64,000 nt of DNA, taken from positions 24,732,481 through 24,796,480 of the forward strand of contig OX424561.1 in NCBI GenBank assembly GCA_949152475.1, given 5' to 3'. Under the pieces are notes generated by a model. It searched no databases, was not told the DNA's origin, and was given only the letters and a program-made list of their open reading frames with translations. The translations under genes were made by a program, and so were the position numbers. Source of the DNA: Terebella lapidaria. Lineage: Eukaryota > Annelida > Polychaeta > Terebellida > Terebellidae. Shown piece by piece: positions 23,903 through 36,400 of the stretch (its first letter is position 1; each line of letters starts with the position of its first letter).

Positions 23903-24514
23903 ATGTATAAAAATGCAAGGACTGACATTTCTACGCACACCTTGGTATTCACCCAGTTCGCGAGGGAAATCCGCAAGCGCGACGAACGGATTGAAATGCT
24001 AGAAAACCGTATTGATCATCTGGAACAATACTCAAGACGTAATCTGATCCGCATCCATGGCATCAGAGAATCCCCAAATACTGACGACACAGCCGAGGTG
24101 AATAAGATACTGGGGAGCAAGTTGAAAATTAAACTCCAGCCTTGGGAAATGCTGGGATGTCATCGAGTGGGCCGCCCTCGTTCCCAGAGTGACAGTGACG
24201 TAGACGTGAATCCTCCCAAACCCAGACAGATCATAGTGAAGTTCAGCACTCACCACACGAAAACTCAAATAGTCCGTGCTCGACGAGCTCTTAAAGGCAG
24301 CGGTATCACTATCTTTGAGGACCTGACTCGAACAAGATCTCGAATCGCCATGAAGGCACGCGAATTAAAAGACAAAAAACATATCAAAGACACCTTGACA
24401 TTCGACGGACGGATTTTCCTGCTTGACTTCCAGGATGAGGTCACAGTAGAAACCATGAAACAGTTGATTACCAAATTCCCAATGTTATTCTTGGATGAAT
24501 CCATATCTAAGTAA
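23903..24514 (+). mobile_element. LINE ORF1 fragment
   Basis: 203 codons read as a coiled-coil start (RIEMLENRIDHLEQYSRR) followed by an RRM-like RNA-binding part (NLIRIHGI, then HRVGRP, then PRQIIVKF, RRALKG, ITIFEDLT). This is the usual layout of the nucleic-acid-chaperone ORF1 protein of CR1/L1-like LINEs. The frame is open for its whole length. No ORF2 follows directly: an oppositely oriented Penelope-like element lies next to it, and ORF2-like pieces appear only at 26.85 kb and 29.19 kb. Confidence 0.7.
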
Positions 24515-25012
24515 TCAAGTATGATCAGATGATGTCAGAATCTGACAGTTCAGTAAAGTAGTGTAGCTTCTACATATGTGTTAAATTTGTGAGCTGAGAT
24601 GAAATCTGTGTTGTGCCAATGTCTCTATGTATAATATTCTAATTATATTAAACTACCATCACTTTTCATCCATAATCAACACGTTTCATTTCATCATTAT
24701 TTCTTGTCACCTAATATATCATTAGTTGAAACCAAACACTGCTTGCAGCCTTTAAACAGTGCAGATACAATAAATTGCTCCAAATATTATCAGCACAATC
24801 TGTTTATAAGCTTCCTGTGGCAAAGTCCTGTGTCACTTTGTCTCCTTTTTATAGTATAAAACACAAAATTGTAACAGTATCCATGTATGTGTATGTCTTG
24901 GAGAGTATAAAAAATGCACTGGCACAAGATAATTGTAAGAGTAACACATAACATAAAACAGTAAAAGCAATAAAAATTCAATGAGCGACATTGAACAAAT
25001 TTTGTTGGATTA

Positions 25013-26400
25013 TTTAAGTTTGCTTCTGACTAAAAGTTCTTTAGGATTTTGATGCTTCTTGTAAGCTGTTGCTATTTTAATATCACCATCAGTATTTTTG
25101 TTGAGTTGTTTCATATGCTTTTTAACAATTTGGAAAGAGTGCCGAAAGAGTGCCGAAAGAGCACCTGTTTTTGAGAAGGGTACTATATACACCAGGTCGA
25201 ATTTATTTTTACTTTTGTTCAAAGGGTCATACTTTGTAAATTTTTGAACGTTGAGGCCATGAGGTTCGAAAGTGCCTAAAGTATCAATCCAACAATATTC
25301 CCTTTCAAGTCGCCATTGTTTGTTTAAAAGTTCATCACCAAGATCGGAAACCTGTTCAATTGGTAAAAGAGAAAAACAATCGATGGAATTTCAGTTTTGC
25401 TGTGAAATTTAGATAGATGACTGTATAATGCATTTTCCTCATTGCAGCTAGTTATTGCAGCACGGTGACGATTGTTTCTGAATTTGAGTGATTTACCGGT
25501 TTCACCTACATATTGTTTTTCGCAAAGCTTACAAGTGTATAGATAAATTATATTTTCTGAGTTGCAATCCAAAGCTGAGTTGATTGAGTAGGTTTGTTCA
25601 AAAACTGATCCTGAGAAATTTTGACAATTTGGAACTAAATGACATGTTTGACATTGTCTATAATTACAAGGTTTTGAGCCAGATGAGCTGGAAGTGGGCA
25701 ATTGAAAATCAGCACCTAGTCTTTCCTCACTGTTTAAAATTCTCAATGAATTTGAACTTGATTGATGCCCTATGAGAATTGAAAATTTCGAGAAACTGGT
25801 GAAATTTGGAAATGCCATGTGGCCAAATGAGGAAAATGTCATCTAAATACCTATAATAGCAATCTGGTTTGAATGGACACTTTTGTAAAGCTTGCTTTTC
25901 AAATTCAGCCATATAAATATCTGCATAATGAGGTGCATATTTCTGACCCATGGCTGTGCCTGAAACTTGTAGGAATGTCTTACCGTCAAATTCAAAGTCA
26001 TTACATTTAAGTGAAATTTCCAATAATTCTATTAATATACCTTTGAATAGTTCATTGTTTGCCAGAGTCGGGAATGCATTTTTAATTGCTTGGATACCTT
26101 CTTCATGATTTATATTAGTATACATACTTTCAACATCTAAAGTGATTAGTAAAGAATTTGGATCTAGTTCAAGCCCTCTAACTTTATCTAAAAAGTCATA
26201 CGTGTTTTTGATATATGACGGATGCTTATTTGCTTGACCTTTTATATATGAATCAATATACATAGCTACTTTTTCAGATTCACTGCTGCAGTCCGAAACA
26301 ATTGGGCGCCCTGGAGGCATTACATTTGGAATTGGCCAGGAGTCTGTGGGTTTATGAATTTTAGGTAGCATATAAAATCTTCTTTGACAAGAACAGTTCT
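25013..26400 (-). mobile_element. Penelope-like element: RT and GIY-YIG endonuclease
   Basis: Reading leftward, the reverse transcriptase shows LPKIHKP, PPGRPIVS, TLDVESMYTNI, GTAMGQKYAP and the catalytic RYLDDIF (26371-25727). A second frame then has a CxxC..H-type knuckle and a GIY-YIG nuclease core, YLYTCKLCEKQYVGETGKS, about 25570-25490. A basic tail lies at 25222-25010. RT plus C-terminal GIY-YIG is diagnostic of Penelope-like elements. The knuckle before the nuclease suggests the Neptune/Poseidon group. The 5' part is missing and the frame is not continuous, so it is an incomplete copy. Confidence 0.8.
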
Positions 26401-26674
26401 GTCGTGCTTCACATGTTGAGTAATTTGTCGTTTTCCCAAGACTGTATTATGAACATACCTATTACTTTATCCTTATGCATGTAACACTCTTCTTTTCTGC
26501 ACCAGTTTCATTTATCCTTTTCCCACTTCTTGTTTTTGTTTCCTTTTTCCTTTACATACATGTTCTCAGGGCGGACGTCGGCGCGACGGTTTTGAGTGGT
26601 TCGGTCATCTGCGGCGGTGGGGGGATGGTCGTCGCCTGGGCTGGCTTGGCCCGGGGCGGGGGCTTCGGTCGTCA

Positions 26675-27060
26675 TGTCCGGGAATAAGATCGGTCTTGAC
26701 CAGGTGGAACAACAATATGCTTTCGATCTTGCTCATCTACTTGAAAACTCAAATCTATCAGATGAAAATGATGACGCTATGTCAGACTTAATTCCCCCTT
26801 GTCAGCCACTGATTGTGAATACTTCTCATTAGAAACGTTCAGAGAAATGACAACTGATAGTCTGCCCTCAGTAAACAACCACTACTCAATTTTTTCTCTA
26901 AATTATCGGGGTTTGAATGCCCACTGGGACGAGTTCAAGCATTAAATAGATGAAACCTCAAGTACAAACCTTCAATTTGATATAATAGGTCTCACTGAAA
27001 ATTTCAAAATCTGCAATAACTTTGATCTGCCGGGCTATCATGATAGTCTAGTGGCCAGAT
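26675..27060 (+). mobile_element. LINE ORF2 start (endonuclease N terminus)
   Basis: A short GC-rich leader is followed by a small frame beginning MSGNKIGLDQVE. After its stop, the start of an APE-type endonuclease reads FSLNYRGLNAHWDEF and FDIIGLTENF...LPGYHDS. The remaining endonuclease is absent: a foldback repeat begins within about 100 bp. Confidence 0.6.
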
Positions 27061-27209
27061 AGGGTCCACGTGCACCCCCTGGAGTTGTTTATGAAACCTG
27101 TATTTTTATATTCCATAATATGTCTTGTAAACAAAAACAGATGTTAACATAGTCAACTCGTGGCCCGCGGGGTTCGTTTGGCGGCCATCTTGGATTACGT
27201 CATCATATA

Positions 27210-29139
27210 TCGCGGAAATCTCACTTTTTGGATGACTTTTTAAACAATCATCTTACAGAGACATGTGACCCCACTTTTCCATGTGAAATGACAACGGTAA
27301 GTCCAATGAAACAGTTATTTCGGTGTTACAAAGCAATTTAATCTCTCAAATGGAATAAAAACAATTTTTATTGGGTCACAGCGAACAATTTTCAAGTTGG
27401 AACCCATAGCACATGTTAGCATTTAAAAGTATCAATTTTCATGCACAAGTATAAAGAACCATGTGTCATAAATCTGACTCCTTAATATGTCTTTCAAACA
27501 AAACAAAAGATGTTAACAAGATCAACTGGTGGCCCTGGGGTTCGTTTGGCGGCCATCTTGGAATACGTCATCAAATATCGCGAAGATCAAATTTTGGGTA
27601 ACTTTTGAACCAATCATCATACAGAGACATGTGACACCACTTTTCCATGTGAATTGAGCATGGTAAGTTCAATGAAACAGCTATTTTGGCGATACAAAGC
27701 AATTTGATGTCTCAAATCCATCAAAACAGTTTTTACTCAGTCATAACAAACAAATTTCAAGTTATATCCAATATCACATGTGTAGTATTCAGAGGTATCA
27801 AATTACATATACGATTGTTATGAGTTACGTGTCATAAACCAGATCAAGGACAGCTTAAGATGTTATGTACTCCCTTAGTGCCACTCCAACAATAACATAT
27901 AAATCTCTTAGAAATTTTGGCTGGGATTGCCGTGCTTTACACCCAATTCTTTCAGCCTAAATATCCACACCAACAACAAGCAGAGAAGATTACCTCAGGT
28001 TGCCATTTATTTCATTTTCGGCATTCAAGGGCATTCAAAAATTGGGGAACGCCAACACATTATTCGCAGCACTCTGCAAGAAACAAGAACATAGCCAATA
28101 CCAGATACACTGTATACACTGTACCTGGTCAAAAACATTTGAGTCATTATATCTACAAAACTGTCAAACAAAGATAAATATACCGGTACTCACAATTATC
28201 ATATCTTTGTCAGCAATATTTTGTCGCGTATCAATCTTGTTTAGATCTGGTACATCGGATACTTGTCCAAAGATGTTCCATACAAATGAGTGAGGCAAGG
28301 ATGTGATTTCAGTACACCCTAGGTTGAGACTTAATGTTTGACGTATTCCCGTAGCGACGGACTGTTTTCATTCATAATGACGTTATTATGACAGACATTA
28401 ATGCAAATGCATCTACAATCACACCTGTAGGGTGACTTCACTGTCTGGTATGGGTTGGCTAACTCAACATGGGGTATCTTTGACCACCCACTACTGTGCA
28501 TATATATCTGAGCCGATAAACATTTAGTTCTAGATGAAACAGACAACAAATATATTGTAAAATTATATATATTATGCAGCCTGTGTTCAATATTTGATAA
28601 TTTCTCATTATTTTTTCCAACTTTTAATGGATTTGAGACATCAAATTGCTTTGTATCGCCAAAATAGCTGTTTCATTGAACTTACCATGCTCAATTCACA
28701 TGGAAAAGTGGGGTCACATATCTGGTGTAGGATGATTGGTTCAAAAGTTACCCAAAATTTGATCTTCGCGATATTTGATGACGTATTCCAAGATGGCCGC
28801 CAAACGAACCCCAGGGCCACCAGTTGATCTTGTTAACATCTTTTGTTTTGTTTGAAAGACATATTAAGGAGTCAGATTTATGACACATGGTTCTTTATAC
28901 TTGTGCATGAAAATTGATACTTTTAAATGCTAACATGTGCTATGGGTTCCAACTTGAAAATTGTTCGCTGTGACCCAATAAAAATTGTTTTTATTCCATT
29001 TGAGAGATTAAATTGCTTTGTAACACCGAAATAACTGTTTCATTGGACTTACCATTGTCATTTCACATGGAAAAATGGGGTCACATGTCTCTGTAAGATG
29101 ATTGTTTAAAAAGTCATCCAAAAAGTGAGATTTCCGCGA
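27210..29139. mobile_element. 1.9-kb foldback element with doubled arms
   Basis: The right half is the mirror of the left about an axis near 28174. The left arm has two related units of about 370 bp (from about 27105 and about 27481), each with GTTCGTTTGGCGGCCATCTT. The right arm carries both in reverse order (28610-28860 and 28860-29139). The outermost match ends at 27210/29139 (CGCGGAAATCTCAC). No target duplication was found. LINE pieces flank both sides, but about 1 kb of LINE between them is missing, so it is not a simple insertion. Confidence 0.75.
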
Positions 29140-29159
29140 ATTTTTGCTTCACTCCTATC

Positions 29160-31070
29160 ATAGCTATTGAGATTGTCTCGACGTCGAATTTGATAAAGCC
29201 CAAATTCTCTTCTGGTGTAGATAATATCCCTACCAAAGTCATGAAAGAAACCATACATATAACAAAAGGTGTCTTGTGCCATGTGTTTAATCTTTCATTG
29301 CAAACGGGGGTAGTGCCAGATCAATTCAAGGTAGCAAAAGTTATACCTGTATACAAAAGCGGCGACAAAAAAATATTCAATAATTATAGACCTATTAGCT
29401 TACTATCAGCATTCTCTAAGTTATTTGAAAAACTGGTTCATAAACAGTTGTATAAATATGTTAATGACGAACAAATACTGTATCAACATCAATATGGTTT
29501 CCGGTCTAAACACTCTACTATTCACCCACTCTTGCATTGACCCTCCTTGGGTCATTGGACGCCTTCCAGACATTGTCTGCCCTCGCCAAGGCTCGGGCAG
29601 ACAATGACTGTCAGGCGTCCAATGGACCAAGTCGGGCCTTCAAACCGCCACACCGCCTGGCAAACCATCGTTATTGTTATAATGTGGGCAAGACTAAATA
29701 TATGCTATTCTCGCCAAACAATAATTTTGTTAAAGGGGACTGACTCGGGCAGACAATGACTGTCAGGCGTCCAATGGACCAAGTCGGGCCTTCAAACCGC
29801 CACACCGCCTGACAAACCATCGTTATTGTTATAATGTGGGCAAGACTAAATATATGCTATTCTCGCCAAACAATAATTTTGTTAAACCAGTGAACCTCAA
29901 ATTAGTCCTAAATGGCAAAGAAATATTGGCATCATCAAAATCTGATTGTATTGGTGGTAATAGATTGATACTTACAATCGTACTTTTCTAGCAGACATTC
30001 TGATAACAGCAGTCCCCTCAAATTTCTTGGGGTTATGCTCGATGATACGCTATGCTGGAAACAACATGTGACTTATATAATTATGTTCTAAAATTTCTAG
30101 AGCTATTTATATAATTAACAAAGTAAAACAAGTATTGCCATACAAAGCGTTAATTTCAATATATTATACCCTTATACACTGTCATTTGAATTATGCAGTT
30201 CTCGCATGGGGCTTTACATCACAATTACTAAAGTTGCAAAAAAGAGTGTTAAGGGTGATAAATAAAACAACTTACAGAGCGCCCACATACCCGTTATTTA
30301 AACATTGCAAAATTCTTAAAATTTATGACATATACAAACTGCAAGCTTCGTTGTTTATACATGATTTTTATGCTAATAAACTCCCATTCTCCTTTACCAA
30401 CTTTTACCCCACCTTTCGACCCACAGTTGTTAACACCAGACAACTCAAATGTATCACCACCAAATGAGCCAGAACAAAATTCTCAAAAAAACTGCCATAC
30501 AAAAACATACCTACCGTTTGGAATTGTATAAGTACTGACCTCAAAACGATAGCAGCAAGAGGTAAATTCAAATATGTGATTAAACAAAACTATATTTCCA
30601 GTTATGGTACACAATAAATGAATAATTGGTTCCTCCTGGTCAAGACAGAGGTCCCGCGGTCTGGTTCTTAGTAATGCGGCTTAATGATCACTCTAGTCTG
30701 TGGGACCTCTTTACAGCCTGTGGTATGTCGATGTTCCCCCCGCCCTGGGGCGGCCTGGCCCTGGTGGCGTCCTGGCCCTCGTCGCGGTACTGGCGTCCTC
30801 TTTTCTCTGCCGCGCCTCCGTATGCTCTCTGAACATGTCTTCACCTACATTTCCCGCCCTTGTGACCAATATTATGACTATCTTTTCGCTTGTACTTTGA
30901 GTTCTTTTATTTTTGTGGTTTCTTGTTGTAACGTAGTATTCTGTTAAAATATTTATTTTTGTGGTCACCAGCCCGATGAGCTTGTCTCTTCTGGTGTCCA
31001 GCATATGTTTCCTTGGTTTTGTTTTGTTAACATATGTGAAATAAATTTTCTTTCTTTCTTTCTTTCTTTG
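29160..31070 (+). mobile_element. LINE ORF2 fragment: reverse transcriptase to 3' end
   Basis: MIKPKFSSGVDNIPTKVMK, then VIPVYKSGDK and NYRPISLLSAFSKLFEKL, identify the RT of a CR1/L2-like LINE. Thumb-region text follows (FLGVMLDDTLCWKQHV; ALISIYYTLIHCHLNYAVLAWG; LQKRVLRVINK). The catalytic region is interrupted around 29520-29890 by a hairpin (29540-29632) and a tandem duplication. The GC-rich 3' part ends in a TTTC microsatellite at 31046-31070, the usual tail position. The copy is defective. Confidence 0.7.
29592..29886. repeat. 152-bp tandem duplication inside the LINE
   Basis: CTCGGGCAGACAATG... at 29592 is repeated at 29744 through GTTAAA at 29886 with almost no change. The first copy also pairs with the preceding 45 bp as a hairpin (GTCATTGGACGCC / GGCGTCCAATGGAC). 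Confidence 0.8.
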
Positions 31071-31507
31071 TGTTTCTCCTTTCCAGTTTCACGGCCCATA
31101 CAGGAAGACAGCTTAGGCTATGTATGGGACCGGGCATATACTGCGAATTTCTTTTTCTTTTTTTTGTGTGTGTAGATTTTTGTCTGTTGTACAGTATTGC
31201 CGAAATAAATTTCAATTCAAAAATTCACTTATTAGTTTTTCATAACTACACTATATATGCAGATACAAACTGGAAAACTCGGTGTGGACTTTGGCATTTG
31301 AAACTTTGGGCATTTGTTTACATTCGAGTTTGATGGATACACTTCATTTGTTTGTATAAAGCCTGGCATAAAGTGTGTGTTAAAACGAATAGAAAGACAA
31401 CTCGGACGGATTGTACTCGACAAAATCAATGTGCACAAGCTTATTTTATCTTGTATTAGATATGTTGCACCAACATTTCTATCTTAGCTTTATAATTTCG
31501 ATTTTAT

Positions 31508-31586
31508 AATTCGAGATCACGACTTTGTAGTTCGAGATCACGACTTTGTAATTCGAGATCACGACTTTGTAATTCGAGATCACGAA
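31508..31586. repeat. short tandem repeat, 24-bp unit
   Basis: The unit TTCGAGATCACGACTTTGTA is repeated about three times with small differences, and a partial copy follows. Confidence 0.8.
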
Positions 31587-31589
31587 ATA

Positions 31590-33426
31590 GACACCTTAAA
31601 TTTTTGACGTACAACCTGGCCCTAATACGTTTTCGTAGGTAAAGGCACCAAGTTTGGCACAGCACGAGTTGAGTACATATATATTGGTTTTAGCTACAAA
31701 TCCAAGCAAGATTTTGCCAGCTTCCAAAAACATGGCCAAAAATCCAAGATGATCGCCATCGCTCATGTTAAAATGGTCATATCTTTCATAACATATCAAG
31801 ACGAATAATGACCTGATTATTGGTGTCAAATGAGGTGTCTATGCTATACTTATAGACCGGGATCTGGGGACCGTTTATTTAAGGTCACTGGCCAAAAAGT
31901 GCGAGGGTTATTTCTAAACCAGATTTTTATGCTGATTTAAAAAAAAACAAATCTTACACAAATCTGACTGGTCGTTTTGTCACAAATTGACTTTGAAATG
32001 AGGTACCGTCACTTGCACGTTTCGTGAACTGGGATCGTTAGAAATCAACGCCATACATTCAAAGTATCCCTGTACCCGCTTTGAATGTGCAAATGCGATA
32101 TATATATGGTATTAACAACAATTGGTGAAGCAATATATATAACATATTAGAAACACAAAACACTTATATTCCATATTCATATATGTAAATAGCACTAATA
32201 GCATGTTATCACTTTAGATTCAAACCGGTATCATATTTAGATCCTTCAAAATCGGGACTTTTTTTCCAATACACCCAGTTTGCATAACACTCATATATTC
32301 ACTCATTAGATAGAATCTATATAGAGCTATTTAAAACATTTTGATACCGCTAACACCCACATAGTTGCAAAACTGGTCAATAATGACGGTATCCATCTGT
32401 AGATCCTGTGCCCTAAACCACGGAAATGAATGAAAATGAACCATACAAATATTGCCGTTTGTGGAGGTGAATACATACTTTATCTTTCTCTTCTGAATAT
32501 TGGCATTTTGACCAAGCTTGCGGTTTGCACCAATCACAGCACAGTTATCGCTTCAAGTATATACTATTATTGGTTGATTTTTTTTGCGACTGGATATACC
32601 ACGAAGCATTATCAACAGATCAAGCACTGTCTAGGCACTTGCATGAAAATTTCAAACTCCACCAATTATATGGAAACTTTGTTATCAGATAGCCCTGAAT
32701 GTTTGAAATACAACACTTTTGGAATTTTGTGAATATCTATAGTAGTTTTCGAGATATTGGAATTTTATTGTTCGGAAATCGATATATTTCGCTCCATACA
32801 AATAAATACGAGAAGAAGTCGAAAATCGTGCAAAATCGCCGTTTATTCCGAAATTTTTTTAAAATTTTAAGATTTTCATTCATAAATAAATTTTCGTGAA
32901 AGAAAAACCATACAAACTATATATGTACGGAATCAGTGGAACAAGGCCCATCATAATATCACAAGATAAAGCTGTTTACATAATAAATGTGTCTATCCTA
33001 TGACAAGGACTACTTGGTATACAGTACCCTAAAAAAAATCTGAGTTCATCCATTTCTTGTGACATTTGTTCAGTACATGTATGTTACTAGAAACTAGACA
33101 TTTACAAGAAACTAGACCTTCTACAATATATTACAAGCTACAAGTTACAAGCAAACATAGAGAAAAAATCATATTGAACATACTTTGCACTGGTTGGTAA
33201 ACCAATAATCGTGGTTTTAGAAATGTTTAGATCCTTTTGCCAGGGCTGCAGTCAATATCTGACACAATATTCTATTCTGACATGAACATTATTATTGTCA
33301 GATGCATCTGTACATTTCACAGAACCGGAACAAGATCACCATACAGTGAATCAACAATAAGGTTACATCTGGTAACATTTTCATCCACTGCCTCATCAGG
33401 GCCTTCATTTACAGTGTAGTATGACA
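31590..33426. other. no gene recognised
   Basis: AT-rich DNA between the tandem repeat and the stop codon of the minus-strand gene. Frames are short, with no domain pattern. Confidence 0.35.
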
Positions 33427-36400
33427 CTACATAGGTACACTTCTTGGGTTTTTTTTTAGTTTAATGGCAGCACCGTGATAAACAACATCAGAACCAACGT
33501 CCTCCAAATACCAATTGTGGAGAAATTTTCTATTGACAAACTCTGCTGGCCTGTTAAATAAAGTTAAGATCAAACTCTCTGATTCCTGTGGGATATCCTT
33601 GAAGAAAGACTTGACTTGATCCAGAGTGACATTCGTGGTCCCTTCCAAGTCCTTTACACACTTCTCCATCTTGCGCCTCTTCGAGTCATCTTTCTTCCGC
33701 GACTTCTGTGTCAGCCTGTTTAAAATGATACAAACTTCATGTAATGACGACCTTTTTTATGGTACTTCCTAGACTCAATATATTGATACAAATATTAACA
33801 ATGAATGATATGCAGACAATACCTCTTCATGAGTTCTGCTTCCATTTCTTTTTGTCGGCTTTTCTTCAGACCTGTCACTTTTGATGCTTCCTTTGCTGCA
33901 TGCTGGATGGTCCTCTTCTGCTCTTCGCTTGTCTGCTTCCCCAACCAGCCTAGTGTGTCGTTAGCTTTCGCCTTCACTTTTGCCTCTGCAAGACCCAATA
34001 GAATCAGTGTATGAAATTGAGCAAGAGATGAATGAAATATTTTCTCACATTGTAAGCATTGTTCTCAGAAAATATTGACCAATTTGACTTCACTATTTGA
34101 TGCTTGTTATCTGGTGATCAATGTTTGTTGTTATATATTTATTGTTGTTATTGTTGTTACTTATGACCTTGTTATGTCATCATTTATGAAGGTGTTGTTG
34201 TTAATTCGATTGTTACATTGACACACATATTTACATATTCATCAAAAACATTGAATCATGCACTGTATTTGTTCCAAATGTATCTTACCAATGAAATCAA
34301 GACAAGCATTCGGTGCTCTATGCATCTGGGAGTCGGTCATCGCCATAATTCTCTCACTTTGCATATTGTGTGTTGGGGCTAGTCTGGCATCTTCCTTCTG
34401 TTGAGGAGTGAATGCATCTGCGAGGTAGTTTTTTAGTTGTCGGCTGCAAACTTCCAGGAAGGCTGTGCAGAGACCTTCCACAGTTGTGAGATACAAATTG
34501 TCAACATCGTGTAGGGATGATAGAACGGGTACTGCCAAATCTAGTGACCGACCAAACACATCTCCAGTTCTTGTCAATAGACTGCCTGGCTCCTTTTGGA
34601 GCTCTTCTAATGCTGATACACACTTCTTTAGGTATGGTACCATATCCAAGTTGCAGCCTTGCTCCGTGTAGAAAATGTTCATCCATGGGCCCGTCAGAAT
34701 CTTCCCAAAGAGTCCTAGAATTCGGAGTTGCATCAGTATCTGGGGGCTTCGCAGGTCTTTTGCCAGTGCTGCCGTCAAACCACCTCTGGGTGAACAGAAC
34801 TTGGTCAGGAACACCAACATTTGCTCGCGAAGATGAACGTGCTAAGTGAAAGAGTATGTGTAGGCGGTTGCCCACATACCGTGGGAAAAGTTTTAACGGA
34901 ATACACCGATCTCTACAGAAGGTTTTGAAGCTGGAAGGATCTCCTTTTCCTGCTTTGTACCTCATTTTGGACATGCCTTGCACAAAGTTAAGGATTGATT
35001 GCATGTGATCGTCATGAACCTGGCAGTGACCAGCTGTCCATTCACTTATAATGTAAATATAAAGGTAACAAGTTCAAGAATTTACACACTTCCAACCAAC
35101 GTGAAACTTTGCCTTTCTGATTGTTAGCCATCAGGATTACTAACCGAGACTCTGTTTCTTACTAAGCAATGTTAAATTTGTTAAATTCATCGTTTTCATA
35201 TGTCATTTTCCGACCTATTTCTCAGTCTACAAAATACACTCACAACAATGCGAGCGAAAGGATTATGCTGTGCAGCAAATAGCTAGTGAGGCCAGTAAAA
35301 CTCACAGGTGATATGCACTCGGGTGCACCAAGGTGTTTGGGATTATGAATGTTCAGCTCATTGTATTCATCTCACAGAAAGTATAGCCCTAGATATTCTC
35401 ATTATTTTGACGACAACAAGGAATAAATATATGCAACAGCCAGTGCTTGTCAAGCAAATCACTCGAATCTTCGTTTTGGTGAAACGTATAAAATGATTTA
35501 TCTAATCATCAAATTGCACAGCTTTCGTGATATCATTTATGAAACCATGTCTCGGTTCATCATCCATGCGTATTTGTGTGTGTGCTAGCCAAGTTTTAGG
35601 TCAGGGGATTGTATTGTTTTGGTGATTTTGTTACCTTTACTTTCACATTATAAGTCAATGAAAAGTGCCTCAGTGCAGTCACCGGTAAGTTACGTGCAAT
35701 CACACCTTAACAGCAGCACTTTCTTTTCCAAAACAAGAACCAGTGACGCCGGTGGCCTTCAACACGGATCTAGATTTGATAGCCAGTGAATCCAATGGAT
35801 GCAGTTTGCAATTGAGTTCGACTAGGTTCGGTGAGAGCTCATCTTTCAGTTTTTCAGCGACACAGTGATTAACTGCTACCCTGTCTGATATGCAGCTTGT
35901 TATGTTTGCTTTGATTTTAGAAAGTACTGCTGATGGTTGGTCTTCCGACCATCCAGCGTATGTCTGAGCAGCATCTTCGAGAGCAACTCCAATATGTTTG
36001 GTGTAGTCATCCGTTTTTCCCCCAGCTAGCTGTGCCACACCAAGGCTTACGTAGTCACGTGCACTAGTGCCAGTGCCAGATGTAGCAACATGTACCTCAT
36101 TAATATGACGACCGTCAACCTCCGTGGCATCCCAAGCTATGTTACATTTGGAACTACTTGCGAGGGCTTCACCAGCTTGGATGTCCGATAAAAAACCCAT
36201 TTCACGTGCCATTCTTGTCACTGTCGTTGAATGTGGAAGTGCCTCGATACGTTTTCCTGTGAATTGCTCCACCACATACCCAACAAGTCCAGCTGCGTGA
36301 TCCACAGGACACTGACATGCCAAGGCGCGATAGGTACATTTTCTGACCGTTGCGCTATACATGACACCCTCCTTTGTTGGAATTGTCGTTTCTTGGCATA

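Noticed and set aside
30626-30947. Overlapping open frames in GC-rich sequence at 30.6-30.9 kb
   Set aside because: They lie in the 3' part of a LINE fragment and are compositional by-products without domains.
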